A stretch of 64,000 bases of DNA from Tetrapyrgos nigripes (GCA_013368315.1 JAACJM010000029.1:186001-250000); one strand, 5' to 3'. Shown: positions 1-11,272, counted from the first letter of the stretch. The notes: generated by a model not told the origin, from the sequence alone. A program made the numbers and translations.

Positions 1-1376
1 CAACATCTACTCCTCCGACCTCTGGATCTCCTGGTGCTCCGGGATTCTCCAAGGGGACCAAGTCTTCTTCCACCAGAGCATTGGTAGCGGTTACCTCTGG
101 AGTTCCAGGTTCAGAGTCTTCGTCGGCATCGACGTACCGAAGGATCGCAGAGTTGATTCCGCCACTAAAGCCAGTGGTTCCGGTGCTCGGATTTGCGCGA
201 ATCCAGTAGTTGTCCGTGGCTTGGTCGGCGTTGAGCTAAAAGCATTCTTCAGATGTGCGAGCAAGAGATCTTTAAACGCCACTGCTTACAATGACTGAAT
301 ATCTCTGTCCTGCAAAAATTTGGATCTGGTCCACTTCGAGCTCCTCGTGGTTGACACCATCAACTTCAATGACGGTCATGGTGTGATTATCGATGGAGAA
401 CACAAAATTGGGGTCGCAAGCAACGTTTATCAGACGGAACCTATACCTCTTTCCTTGCTCGACGGTGATGACAGCCAACTCCGTTGCATTTCCACCATCA
501 AAACGGCCAAGGCCGTTGATGAGCGTAGCATCAGAAGCACTAGTTGCAGTGGTCAGCAACTGACGATGAGTAGTAGTAGAGCGTTAAGAACATACGGGAA
601 AGTCAAAGTCTCGGCCTTGTCATGGTACCAGTCTGCGAGGGTGATAACTGTGGTTTCTGTGCGAAAAGAAGCGTGTCAGAGATAGCCCAAAATACTGGGA
701 CTAATCACTGACCGTCGTCAACATCATATGAATCAGCATAAGGGTCGTCAGGGTCATAAATGACCAAAGGACCACGAAGACCGTCGCAATATTGAGTCGA
801 CAGGTGAGAATGGTACCAGAACGTGCCGGCTTGATCTGTTGCAAAGAAATTGTAGAGAAATTGGTTGCCAGAAGCTATAGGACACTGGTTGACGAAGGCA
901 GGCCTACAGGGAAAAGTTAGTAGGAGCTATGGGACAGGGAGAAATCAAAGCAGACCCATCAGCCCATCCGGTTCCAGCTTGGAAGAGACCGTGCCAGTGC
1001 TGAAGAAAACATATAGATAAGCGTCATCACAATCAATTTTAAAAAAAACATACGACAGAAGTCGTCTTCAACATAGTATCGTCGTCAAGTTGATTAATGA
1101 CATTGATTTGGAAGTTGTCACCCTGCGTATGAATTCAGCTTGGGATCACCAAAATGATAATAAAAACTTCATCACCTTATTACCGACAATCAATGGGCCG
1201 ATGACCGACGAAGTTGAACCAGCCAGGGTTGCAGTACGACTAAATCCATCTGGAGAGACTTCAGCGTTGGAAATAGTAAGGTCCGTCACTGGACCAATCG
1301 TCTCAGCGAACGAAGAGGATGCGAGTGCGAGAAGAAGGAGGGGTTTGAAAGAACGGAGCGACATCTTCCGACTCAT
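1..1376 (-). CDS. Laccase (multicopper oxidase), 5' part, truncated by window edge
   Basis: Secreted copper oxidase that oxidises phenols with reduction of O2 to water. Exons on the minus strand, 5' to 3': 1176-1376, 1054-1122, 956-999, 713-903, 596-656, 290-559, 1-235 (continues off the window). The start gives MSRK followed by a hydrophobic signal peptide ([12 protein letters not shown]); an ATG four codons later is an alternative. Seen: the first two copper signatures, HWHGLFQ at the exon 2/3 junction and [13 protein letters not shown] in exon 4, then the cupredoxin-2 stretch [11 protein letters not shown]. The last two copper motifs (HPFHLHG and HCHID type) lie outside the window. All six introns are GT-AG and 36-54 bp, and all phases close. 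Intact as far as visible. Role in lignin, melanin or phenol chemistry is known for the family but cannot be assigned here. Confidence 0.95.
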
Positions 1377-1454
1377 GAGGGAAGAAGGGCTAGTTTAAGC
1401 AAACAAAATCAGACTAAGGTGGTTGTTGGATCCTAGCTCGACGAGGCAAACGAG

Positions 1455-1462
1455 CTTTTATA
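1455..1462 (-). promoter_or_regulatory. TATA box of the laccase gene
   Basis: TATAAAAG on the minus strand, about 80 bp upstream of the laccase ATG, the usual spacing for strongly expressed secreted-protein genes in this window. Confidence 0.55.
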
Positions 1463-2662
1463 CTTGATATCCGATTGTGAGCTACATATCCAAGTTTAAC
1501 TGGCTTTCCCAGAGCCTCCGATTTTCGCAACGTTTCGAAAGTAGTCCGCAGTGGAGACTGGCATTGAAAACTGATGTGTCTAATCGGATGAGAAAGTCCA
1601 GCAAGCCTGTGATACAAAGCTGTATCAAGCGCTCAACAGGATGCTCGCCCGAGCTTTCGGACTCTCGGGAGAGTCACCATTCATATAGCTGTCAGAGCCA
1701 TTGCGCGAATATGCCGCTAAGTTTTTGAGGAGATGTCTGTGTAACGGTATTCTGGGTCAATTTAAAAGAATCTGGAATGGGCCAGAGGCCTTTGAGATGG
1801 GATGGTGGTTGCGGACAACTTGCGACGGCGCAAAGACTGCCACATCACATGAGTGACATCACACCTTGGTCATCAAACCGAGCGATGCCGGCCAGCCACA
1901 GTTTCTATAATTAGCTCATTGTCCCGGCTTCACCGTTTCACGGTAGAAGGACGCTTTCTGGACCCCGGCGCATCAGTTATTGGTCCCAGCCCAATCAATA
2001 TACTCCTACTCCTTGAAGCCCATGTCCTGTACCAACTGCGAGATCTTCAAGAGGAATGCTCAAGTAAATTTTGAGTAACTCAGCTCTCCGTGCTGACGGA
2101 GAGTAAGGCACAAATGTCTCGAAATGCTCTAAATTTGCTTGTCTTCCTGGCGCACGATAGTACGGAGTCAGTCCGCAGTTCTACACTACAGTCTAAGTAC
2201 TAAGTGTTCCCAGAGTGCTATTTCCTCGCAGTTAGAATAGTCCGTGCGCAGTAAGAATGCAGCAACAGCTAGGAGAGTCAGGGCATATCCATGGAGATGC
2301 GGTATCCAGTGAAATCACATTCTCAAATTACTTTTAAGAGGCTTTGAACTGCCACATGGCAATATTCGATATATTCGCGGACGTAGACGGACATACTTGT
2401 AGGAAAGCATCAATGATTCGCTCTGCCATCAACTGAACCAAAAGAACGAGCAAAATACGCTTGAGAGGTAAATTGGCCTTGGGTCCTAGACTCCAACTAG
2501 CTATAGATCCAAATATCGAGACGACTCGGTATTTTAGCAGAAACTACATATACGTACACATCGACGTATACGTACTTACCCCACAAGCTCGAAGCAAGAA
2601 GGCCTGAACAATTACCGGCGATACCTATCCGGACGACGGGTTAATGCCCCTCCGATATCTGT
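1463..2662. other. Intergenic, no supported gene
   Basis: No coding signal was recognised. It holds a roughly 55-bp sequence at 1961-2015 (core TTGGTCCCAGCCC) that recurs at 61645-61703 and, in part, at 11761-11797, so it is a dispersed repeat fragment. Confidence 0.5.
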
Positions 2663-2870
2663 CACCTTGGGCGGCAATGCATATTTGGAAAGATCTTTGG
2701 GGCAAACATAAATGACGAATTTATGTCGGCGCCGGAGCTACTCCATATGGCTGTTCGGCTTCAAATCGGTCCCATATGGAGTAGACCCGGGAGAGCAAAA
2801 ATGGCATTGAAAAATCCGAAATTTAAGTTTGCACAGAGATCTTTGGAAATATGCAACACCGCCCAAGGTG
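2663..2870. mobile_element. Palindromic foldback MITE, 'CCATATGGAGTA' family
   Basis: Nearly the whole unit is one inverted repeat. The ends are CACCTTGGGCGG and its complement, followed inward by GCATATTTGG and AAGATCTTTG. The centre is CTACTCCATATGG, about 20 bp, then CCATATGGAGTAG. The same core recurs at 32502-33192 and 33433-33641. No coding capacity; presumably non-autonomous. Confidence 0.6.
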
Positions 2871-3458
2871 TGTCCGTAACACAACAGCTAGCGTCTTCCG
2901 ACAAACGGAAATTCGTGTCTATTGCCGCAGTAGAAGGAAAGATAGTACTATCATATGCAAAGTTGCAACGGTGAAGTGCGTAAGGTATTAATACTGAGAC
3001 TAGTAGAGAGGATTTAAAGCACTTACCCGCTACATGGTTCTCCATTCAAGGCCTTGCAGATACTTGAAAATCGATTCACTGATTAGTCTGTCGAAACAGG
3101 GAACCAGACCGAATTCCCTGAAAGCCCGCGAAATCACCGTCGCACATCCTGACAGCGATGATCGGCCGGGTTTCCCTAATTCGTTCGCTCTTGATATTGA
3201 ACGCTATTTCATAAAAACATAGCCTCGCAAAGGTCACGAGCGAAAGAGGTAATTAATTCGGTCCTTCGACCCAGTAACCTTGAGAAATTCCAGGCGTCCG
3301 TGTCCTTAATCCTACCGCGTCCTTAATCCTACCGCTTCATCGGGCTGCGGAAGCTTGTATAATACGAATTGATCTAGCAATATAAACTGCGAGTACCAGA
3401 GGGCTTCCCATATATCCACTCACCATCGAACCATCTCCCATTCTACAAATTCATCATT
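2871..3458. other. Intergenic, promoter side of the small secreted protein gene
   Basis: No gene recognised. A short tandem duplication (GTCCTTAATCCTACCG twice) lies near 3300-3333, and a TATA-like TATAAAC at 3381 precedes the next ATG by about 78 bp. Confidence 0.4.
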
Positions 3459-3819
3459 ATGAAGTTTTCGCTCACCGTCTTCACCCTTGCCATTGCTGGC
3501 CTCACCACTGCCGTCGCAGTGAGCTAATAATCCCTTGCTTTCCTTTTGTTGCCACTGACCCGGTCACCCCGGACGCCTTGTAGGTCGAAAAGCGAGAGAC
3601 TGTAGACACTGGAGACGTCACCTCCCTTGCATCGACTGGCCAGCTCGTCACTGCTACCAAGATCTTCCCGTCTATAATCGATGTCTCACCCTTCATGGTA
3701 ACGGTTACTCAGGAGCATGTCTGGACGTGAGTATAATTTATTCTTTGGATCTTTGGTATGGTGGTTTTGACGCAATGTTGGATGATAGGCAATTCCCTAC
3801 CAGTACTCCAACGGATTGA
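3459..3819 (+). CDS. Small secreted protein with apparent Kex2 site (77 aa)
   Basis: Three exons: 3459-3518, 3584-3726, 3789-3819; both introns GT-AG, total 234 nt with stop. The first exon is exactly a 20-residue signal peptide (MKFSLTVFTLAIAGLTTAVA). The mature part begins VEKR, a dibasic site where a Kex2-type protease could cut directly after signal removal, leaving a roughly 53-residue peptide rich in Thr, Ser and Val with no cysteine. The family is not recognised. TATA-like sequence about 78 bp upstream supports expression. It could be a secreted effector, a cell-wall peptide or a signalling propeptide; this is inference from size, signal and cleavage site only. Confidence 0.6.
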
Positions 3820-4693
3820 TGGACGTTCAGCTAATTAGCAGCTATCGCCCATGGTACAGTAGATAATATGAAGAAGACCATAGCTTATTTGTACATGCCA
3901 ATCCCTGCCCCAATTGTTATTGGAACGCCGTTCGTTTGTTGTTTCCATCTGGTATTTAGTCAGGAATATATCCTTCCTTGTGGTTTTCTTACATTAATGA
4001 GAAGTGCTCTCTACTCTATCTACTTATATTGTCGTCGAGGAACAAAAGAGGTACCCAGAGTAATCTTATTCACTTACCCAGAAAGGCTCTCAATGTCAGT
4101 GAGCAGTGAGACTTGAAACCCAAACCAAATCACAAGCAAATGCTTTGATAACTTTGGAAATGGAATGCCTGTCAACTCTAAGCTCATTTTCATTCATCCG
4201 GATTACCAGCCCGCAACGAGAATCCTTGACTTGAAGACAGAGAATTTGTGTCCGAACTGTCTCGACACCTTGACGAACTTAATATTCCCATTTTTATCCT
4301 CGCACAGGCTCGCATTTAACAATACTAATCTTACTTTAAAATTTACCCAGACCTATATTGCTATCCGTTGTTCCTATCTTCTTCCTCTCATGCGCACCAG
4401 CACCTCCCAAGCCGCAATTCGTTGACAATTAGCACTCTTTTCGGACCCTCACCGTGCTATCTTCAACGCCGCTGCTAGGGTGGATAAGAATGAGAACAGA
4501 ATGAGAGGTAGGCGAGTTTTCCATTGTGGATTGTGTACATATATGTGCTGTTACGAGTCTTCTCTCCGAATGCTCAGCTTGAAGTCAGTGTAGGCTATAT
4601 AGATACATACCTGCATACCTTTTCCCCCAGGTCTGAGCTTGAGTATCTCTTTAATGTTCTTTTTAGCATTCTCCATCTCAAGTTCTTCTCTAG
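3820..4693. other. Intergenic or degraded upstream part of the Plavaka-type element
   Basis: Only short open frames without recognisable domains. The Plavaka-type gene that follows needs more N-terminal sequence than is found here, so this stretch is probably its eroded or deleted upstream part. Confidence 0.35.
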
Positions 4694-6011
4694 GGAGAGT
4701 TGGAGCATCGGAGAGTGAAGCGTTTTTACGCTCGCACTAATCACACCTTCAAGTTTGTCCATCAAGTCGCCACTCATGAATGGAGGAAGCGCATCATCGA
4801 AGCTGTGAAATATCAACAGCAACAACCTGCTCCCAGCACTGCCCCCACTCCCACTGTCCTCTTTCAACACTCGGACCCTCTCCCTCCCTCATCTCCCCGT
4901 TCTCACTACACCCTCTCCGAGAATCGTTCAAATTGGATCCAGATTGTAAAGTGGATGAGTGACAATAGAGATGACCCTACAGCTAATGTATGTCTTTCCG
5001 ACTCCTGGATCTTCGTGTTCTGACTTTATATCCACAGGGCTTCTACCGCAAGCTCAAGGAACATCTTTATACCTGGCTCACTGGAATTTCCGACTTGGAG
5101 AATGTCACCGATGCTGACATTGACCAAGTCTTGGTCAAGGGTGACAAGGCCTATGTACACAAGGTCCTGCATATCAATTTTACCACCTACGACATGCGGC
5201 AAAGCCAAGACTCCATCAATCCCAGAACCCACGCCGACATCATGGTCCATTCTTCTGATCCCGACACACCTTATTGGTTTGCTCGAGTCCTTGGAATATT
5301 TCATGTGGATGTGAAGCTGGGGAGGATGGGCCAGTACCAGCAGATGGGTTTTCTTTGGGTTCGTCGGTTCCAGGTAGACAAGGAGTATCCTTTCGACCTC
5401 AAGAACAAGCGCCTTCCTCAGGTGGGGTTTCTTGACGGTGCTGAGTGGTGCGCATTTGGTTTCATCAACCCTGCAGATGTGATACGGGCCGTCCACCTCA
5501 TCCCAGCTCTTCAATTGGGTCGTACAAGAAAGAACATGGATCCATCAAAACTTGCACGGAAACCCTCAGAGAAGGATAAGGACTGGAGGCGGTACTACGT
5601 TGGCATGTAAGTCATTTTTAGATCACCCTTTGGGATATGTCTGACTTTTCTTCAGATTTTCTGACCGAGACATGTTTGCTCATTTTGTTCCTGAAGTCGC
5701 TGTGGGACACAAGGCATGTAGGGCAGTTTGTGAGGTTTCAGTACCAGAGGATGGCACCCCTGAGGAGGAGGGAAGTTTTGGAGTCGGAGATACCTGACCA
5801 ACTACCTACAGAGGGGAAGGATGCTGTAGATGCAGAGGAAGGAAGTGAGGATGAACATCAAGACTATGGGTATGAGCAGTTGTCTGAGGAGGAGGATGGG
5901 AAGGAGGAAGGGGAGGAGGAAGGAGAGGATGATATGGGGCTTGAAGACGGTGAGGACCCTGTTAATCATGATGTAGAGGTGTATAATACAGAAGGTTATG
6001 CATTATTGTAG
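4694..6011 (+). pseudogene. Plavaka-type DNA transposon protein, C-terminal remnant
   Basis: Spliced reading 4694-4987, 5038-5606, 5656-5797. It opens directly after an intron acceptor with GELEHRRVKRFYAR, then SHYTLSE, DNRDDPTAN, HINFTTYDMRQSQDSINPRT, WFARVLGIFHVDV, GFLWVRRF, INPADVIRAVHLIPA and YYVGIFSDRDMFAHF. This order is what I know from the C-terminal half of Plavaka-type (DUF6830-associated) proteins of agaricomycetes. The catalytic N-terminal half is absent. In the spliced frame translation stops at 5797 soon after VGHKA, while a different frame stays open to 6011 and encodes the acidic tail expected for the family (DYGYEQLSEEEDG), so a frameshift near 5715-5790 is likely. A dead remnant is the best reading. 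Confidence 0.7.
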
Positions 6012-7066
6012 TCTTTCAATCTATTTGTCACTTTTCCTCTCCTCTACCTGTCTTATGAACATTATTAAGAACATTAAGAACCTTTGAAGTGTCCTTTAAT
6101 ATGTATGGCCTGAGTGGACCACTGCCTTATGAACCTACCTATACTATGTCTATCATAATGCCATCATGTTGGAATTCTATATAATTAGCCACATATGCAC
6201 CACTCACTTTCCACTTTACTCCATACTTACATAGCTACTCATATCATTACTCCAGACTGATCTCAGGCATTATATCATAGTGTCCACTTAGCACCACTTT
6301 ACTTTATTTACAGATTTGCTCAGCCACAGTAGTACATAGTATAAAAGCTTGTAAAAGTAGATACAACATCATGCGATTGCAGCAAGTAACTCATTCAAAG
6401 CTGCAAGCGCAATACATTCTATCAACTCCATTATGTGGTCTATAATTCTACTATGAATTACTTTATTGTAACTCCTACACATCACTTGATAGTACTATGA
6501 CATCATGCTGAACATGCTTCACATCCAGCATTATGATTTTGGCTGTCATTATGCTTGACCTGAAAAGACTCAATATTATGCTGATCATGCAAAATAACCT
6601 GACATTATGATAAACCTGCATCATGTCCTTTCATTATATTCTATCATGCTAGCAGGTTTATCATTATCCTTTGTGTTGGAATTCTGGTTACATCATCTAT
6701 CATCATCATAGTAGTTTATCCACTTTTACACCACTATGATTTTATCTTGACATCAGACTGACTTCAGAAATTACAGTATGTAACACCACTTAACAGCACT
6801 TAACCTGTACATACCTGCATAGTTACCCCACACATTCAGTAGTACATAGTATAAAAGACATGTAAAGTAGATACTATCATCATGCGATTGGAGTAAGCTG
6901 CAAGCGCAATACACCATTATTCAACTCCATATTATGTGGCCTATGACCTCACTATGAATTACTTTATTGTAAATCTTACGCTTTGAACTTGACATTATGT
7001 TTAATCATTTGGCATGTTTAAATATTATGTTCTCTTCTGAAGAACAAGACTACATAATGAATGCCA
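6012..7066. repeat. AT-rich stretch with two 130-140 bp direct repeats
   Basis: No gene. The units 6331-6471 and 6841-6972 both run from AGTACATAGTATAAAAG to CTATGAATTACTTTATTG with small indels, spaced 510 bp. Many short CATTATG/CATCATG words lie between. Probably an eroded mobile element or its subterminal repeats. Confidence 0.5.
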
Positions 7067-7144
7067 ACTGGGGCAAAGGGCCATCGCTTTGCATGGCAAG
7101 TTACGAGGCCCTTTCACGTAGTCTAATTTCTCAGGTTATGCAGG
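7067..7144 (-). mobile_element. Right-end fragment of MITE family M1
   Basis: Carries the conserved end ACTGGGGCAAAGGGCC, the hairpin at 7080-7097, then TTACGAGGCCCTTTCACGTA and CAGGTTATGCAG. It matches the right end of the full copy at 60597-60919 in reverse orientation. Confidence 0.6.
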
Positions 7145-7898
7145 TGAACTGTGTTGAACTTCCTGGTGTCTTTGACACTATTCCATGAGCAACTCTTCAA
7201 GCGCTCAGTAATATCTTACTCACCTCTTGGAGCTATCTTACTCATACTCATAGACACTTACTCATACATAGTTGTAGAAGTAGAACATTCTAGAATGTAT
7301 TGTAGTAGGTATAAAAGGGACTCGAAGAGATCCCGAATACATACAAGTTTCTACCTCTATTGTTCTAATACACTGGCTTGAGTATTGGTAGTTGTGGACA
7401 GTTCTCTGAGTCTCAATTCAAGAAGCAGTGTTAATCTACAGGGCAAGAGTTCCTTGCTCTCTTCAATCTAGGAACAGTATCACATCTCCTGCATGGCAAG
7501 GTGTACGCTGGTCTTATAGTACCCATCTATCTTTCATTTTTATGTTGAGTGGAATAGAGACTGTTCCTCATACAGAATTTTGCGTCAATCTTTTGTCGAT
7601 CGTTCTGTAAGATTATTACTAATTCTTCACAAAGAACCTTTCAGCAACTTGAACAAATCTTAGATGAGTTGTGAGCTTTCAGAGTCAGAGGACGTAAAGT
7701 GGTTATTCCGGGGCACAAAAGCCTATTTTCTGCAAAAGTGAATGAGCCATTGATAGGAATCCGGGTTGGGAGTGGATTGGTTATGTTTTATATAAGAAGC
7801 TCAAATTCCTCGACCCCTATCCAGTGTGAAATCATGTATGACTATCTGTGGCGTGAGGTTGGTAAGATAATGATAGTCGAAAAAAAGACATTTTACCT
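7145..7898. other. Intergenic, no supported gene
   Basis: Only short open frames. Clustered ACTCATA/CTTACTC words near 7200-7270 suggest repeat debris. Confidence 0.4.
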
Positions 7899-8211
7899 TC
7901 AGCCCGACGTGCATACCGCAATATCTGTCCTGCTGTCGACTTGACAGCAATCCGCGCAGCCACAGTCTGCAAAGAGAACAAAATTAAACCCGTTGCATTG
8001 GAATATGTACGCATTGCCATTGTTGACGTCGGGATCGTCGAAGCCACATCCAAGGCCACCTGTAACAAGATGACAGTGAGAAATCAGATATGAGAAGACT
8101 CGTCCGGGACGTACCGGCCTGCGAAGCGGGACATTCCATGCCAATGATTGAACCTAATGCACCTCCGGAGAGGAGCGTCACACCCAAAATGATAGAGGAG
8201 AGGAACTTCAT
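7899..8211 (-). CDS. Small secreted cysteine-rich protein (85 aa, 8 Cys)
   Basis: Two exons on the minus strand, 8115-8211 and 7899-8059, intron GT-AG of 55 bp. N-terminal signal peptide MKFLSSIILGVTLLSGGALG. The mature part has cysteines in MEC, GLGC, FQCNGF, ADCGCADCC and AVCTSG, eight in all, a spacing I cannot tie to hydrophobins or a named family. A TATA box (8285-8292) sits about 75 bp upstream. Probably an apoplastic effector-like or wall-associated protein; function unknown. Confidence 0.65.
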
Positions 8212-8284
8212 CGTGAGATGGTAGGTGTAGTAGTAGCGAGTAGTTGGAGCTGGCTCACTGACTGATAGTAGCGATTGCTAGTAG

Positions 8285-8292
8285 CTTTTATA
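8285..8292 (-). promoter_or_regulatory. TATA box of the 8-Cys secreted protein gene
   Basis: TATAAAAG on the minus strand, 74 bp upstream of the ATG at 8211. Confidence 0.5.
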
Positions 8293-8835
8293 CCATCTTG
8301 CTTGTCCCTAAATTACACATTGGGGTTCCGCGTACTTACATCGGGTTTCCTTTTCTGAACGTTGCTTCTGCTAGAGCCGAGCATCACGGTTGTATGAGTG
8401 CAATGCGTAATGATTCCGAAAAATCACAACATTCCAATTTTGGTACGTCAACGCAGCTTGAGTTCTACGAGTAATGATGCCTGTGCTGATGCCATTTTTG
8501 GCAAGATCAAGTGGGACACGAGACTGCTGTACTACCAGAGTGCTCTGCAGAGGTAGAAGGATGATATCAATTGCAGACAGATGTTGAAAGAAGGATGCTG
8601 AAGAGGATATTTTAGTCGCAAAGTGCGAAGATCCAGGATATGAATAAGTCACTGGTAAGGCTTTGTATACTTATTGTACTTGCGATGCTATCGGTTGGAT
8701 CAAGACGATGTGTAAAGGAAGGAAGGTTATAATACACTGCCGTAAATCTTACCTTCTTCGATGCCAATCCTAGTAATAGATCCGAAAAGACATCCCTATC
8801 CCATGATTTTCAGTTAACGGGAAGTATTCCAAATG
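8293..8835. other. Intergenic, no supported gene
   Basis: No recognisable coding or repeat feature. Confidence 0.4.
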
Positions 8836-9097
8836 GAGATTGCAGAAGGGAGGGAACATCGGTGGAAGTGGGAGGGAAGAACTTCAAGAAGGGTGCTAAG
8901 CAGACCGATTTGACACGCCGGCATGACGTCGTGGTTATCGACGTCAACGGTCACGGTCTTTGGATCTGGTCCAGACCGAGTCTGGGTATTCTGGTTGTCG
9001 GGAAGGGCAAAGACCGGCTGTGGTAACGAAAAGGGGTGGGAGTTTGAGGTCGTGGTCGACATAAGTTAATTAACTCGGCCTTTAAGAGGCCTCATAA
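8836..9097 (-). mobile_element. MITE family M1, copy lacking its right end
   Basis: Reverse-oriented relative to the copy at 60597-60919. The left terminus is intact in sense (minus strand TTATGAGGCCTCTTAAAGG, AACTTATGTCGACC). The interior matches through AAAAGGGGTGGGAG, GACCGGCTGTGG and ACGCCGGCATGACGTCGTGG. Homology stops near 8836, before the terminal TTACGAGGCCC and hairpin, so the copy is truncated. Confidence 0.6.
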
Positions 9098-9131
9098 TGC
9101 GCACGAGGGGCATGTCTTTTGGGTTTTGCTA

Positions 9132-9566
9132 ATGGATGCCTCGGCCTCGCGACCCGCTTCAATTCGACGATACGCAGAAGGCCTTACCCTGCTTCAACAT
9201 GCTAACATCCGTCTTCGTGAAGCCTTCTCTCATCTAGGCTCCGTAGCTTATCCAACTCATACTCAAACGACGGGGAAACAAAACGATTCAGTTACAATCA
9301 CAATCGCGTTTTACTCTCTCCAAATTAGACATCAGAGCGCTGGGAGATTGTTGGAAGAAGAGGTGGCGAGGGTGAGGTTGAAGATTAACCGGGATGAGAC
9401 TCCGACAGTCCTCAGGCTCGCTCAGGACATACCAAAGTTCCATGGCAAATTCAAGGTTACTATCGTGAGGGTCATGGAGACAGCAGTGTCTCACCTGTTA
9501 CGCGACAGTTTCGGCTGCCTTCGGACTGCAACAACGATCTACCTCGAAGCTATATGCTCTCCGTGA
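9132..9566 (+). pseudogene. Possible SRP68-like fragment
   Basis: A 144-codon open frame starting just after a MITE. The stretch RRYAEGLTLLQHANIRLREA resembles the tetratricopeptide-like region of the signal recognition particle subunit SRP68 as I know it from fungi. The rest is not recognisably SRP68 and the full-length protein is several times longer, so this would be a gene fragment, possibly captured next to the MITE. The match rests on one 20-residue segment only. Confidence 0.25.
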
Positions 9567-10097
9567 AGGAATCTAATCTGATGAACACAAATGCCTCCCT
9601 TGGAATTCGCCGAACCTTTCTATTGCCAGTTTGTCATCCGAAACGCTTCTTTATCTCTCACTACCTCAAATGGTTGTTCTTTCTACACGTCTAAATGCGT
9701 CCTCCTTCTATGAGGGTAAAGCCGAAACAACCTTTCCTTTGGCTTTATCAGGCTAACGCTCCTGGCCAGGAATAATGCTCGGAGCGGGGGGATAAACTAC
9801 GGCTCAAGATTGCTGATAGCCTTGGTCACGATGCTTCGGAACAAATCACGAGTAGACGAGACTAAATTAAGCCCCCTACAAACCCAACGGTCCGCTGCTT
9901 TGTCGAGAGCATTCTAGCAACGTATCAGGGGAGGATTTACTCAGCACCTCAACCGTAGTTATCCCGATTTGAATGATCAACGCTAGAATTCTGGAGTTGG
10001 TATGTTATCGTAAGTCGACCGCTTGCACTTTGTACTGTGACCTGTCGCTTACCAGCATTATCCCGAGATGAAATCCTCCTAGGTGGCAAGCACTAGG
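9567..10097. other. Intergenic, upstream region of the dioxygenase-like gene
   Basis: No gene recognised. Confidence 0.4.
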
Positions 10098-10105
10098 TAT
10101 AAAAA
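10098..10105 (+). promoter_or_regulatory. TATA box of the dioxygenase-like gene
   Basis: TATAAAAA, 82 bp upstream of the ATG at 10187. Confidence 0.55.
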
Positions 10106-10186
10106 CTAGGCTCGTCCGATGGTCGGTCTGCATCAGATTTACCGATCTACTCTCCTAGGTTCTTTCTGACTCTCAATTCATTCAAC

Positions 10187-11272
10187 ATGCGATTTGCCGC
10201 CTCCGTCATCTGTGCTGCTGTCTTGACTGGCATTGCATCGGGTAGGTTCATCATCGCATCTTGACTACCGAGCAACACTAATGGAATTGCTCTTCAGCTT
10301 CTCCTCTCGAACGCAGAGACTGCTCTGCCCAAATCGCTTCTTACAACCTAGCACGTCGCTCTGCACGAGGAATCGATGTCAGCAAACGGTCCTTGTACCC
10401 TACTATGCCCAACGTGCGTTTCATCTTTGAAGTGCACCTTCACCCAAAACTGAATAAATCTCTACAGCAAGTTTGCGTTCTTGCTCCTGAAAATCAACGC
10501 CAAGATTGGGTACAGATGAATGTGAGTATAGCCACCTGTCATTTCTTCGAGGATATCTGAAGTTGGTCTCTTTATTTTAGTCCTCCTTGGTCCGCACAGA
10601 CATCACCGAGGGTCAACCGTAAGTACCTTTAATTCTTCGCCTTGAAAGTTCTTCTGAATGCTATCTTAAGCGGTATCTTGATGCTCCTCGACATCGGTGT
10701 CCTTGACATCACCACCTGCCAGCCTGTTACGGGTGCCATGGTAGAAGTATGGCACCGTGAGTCTTCCTAGTTCCCCCCTTATCACTGTCAGACTGATAAA
10801 ATCTTCTTCCAGCCAATCAAGTCGGTGACTACGGCGAAACCTTCCTCCGCGGTGCCTTCCAAACCGGTTCCAACGGTATTGTCGAGTTCAAGACCATCTA
10901 TCCTGGACAACCTGCCGATGGAGCCAACCACGTCAACCTCGCCGTCCATACTGGTAGCTCAATGTCCAGCGGTGTCACTCACGTCGGTCAAGCTTTCTTC
11001 TACGACTCATGGAACCACTTTGTCCTCATGAGTGAAGGCTACAATACAAACTCCAACCCCACGGTTATGAACGCTGTTGATCCCAACTACGCTGCTGCTA
11101 CCAGCGACGGATACAACGCCATCGTTGACACTTTGTCGATTGGTGATGATTGGCCTTCGGGTATTATTGGCTACATCAGTACGTCGATAAGTTATGGATG
11201 ATTTTGCTAAGTTGAAACTAATCTATCTCATCTTCAGCCGTCGGTATCAACCCCAACCACTTGGTCCAGTGA
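10187..11272 (+). CDS. Secreted intradiol ring-cleavage dioxygenase-like protein (249 aa)
   Basis: Seven exons: 10187-10241, 10298-10413, 10468-10521, 10581-10618, 10671-10756, 10813-11178, 11238-11272; all phases close. Signal peptide MRFAASVICAAVLTGIASG, then a propeptide-like RR..RR stretch, then the catechol/protocatechuate dioxygenase-type beta fold: LDIGVLDITTCQP, AMVEVWHPNQVGDYG, TFLRGAF, EFKTIYPG, HVGQAFFYDSWN, SDGYNA, GIIGYITVGIN. Active members cleave catechols between the hydroxyls using Fe(III) held by two Tyr and two His. Here the usual PGxYxGRxxHIH stretch reads PGQPADGANHVN, so one Tyr ligand, the Arg and the second His appear replaced. The fold is clear; catalytic activity is doubtful. 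Confidence 0.85.
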
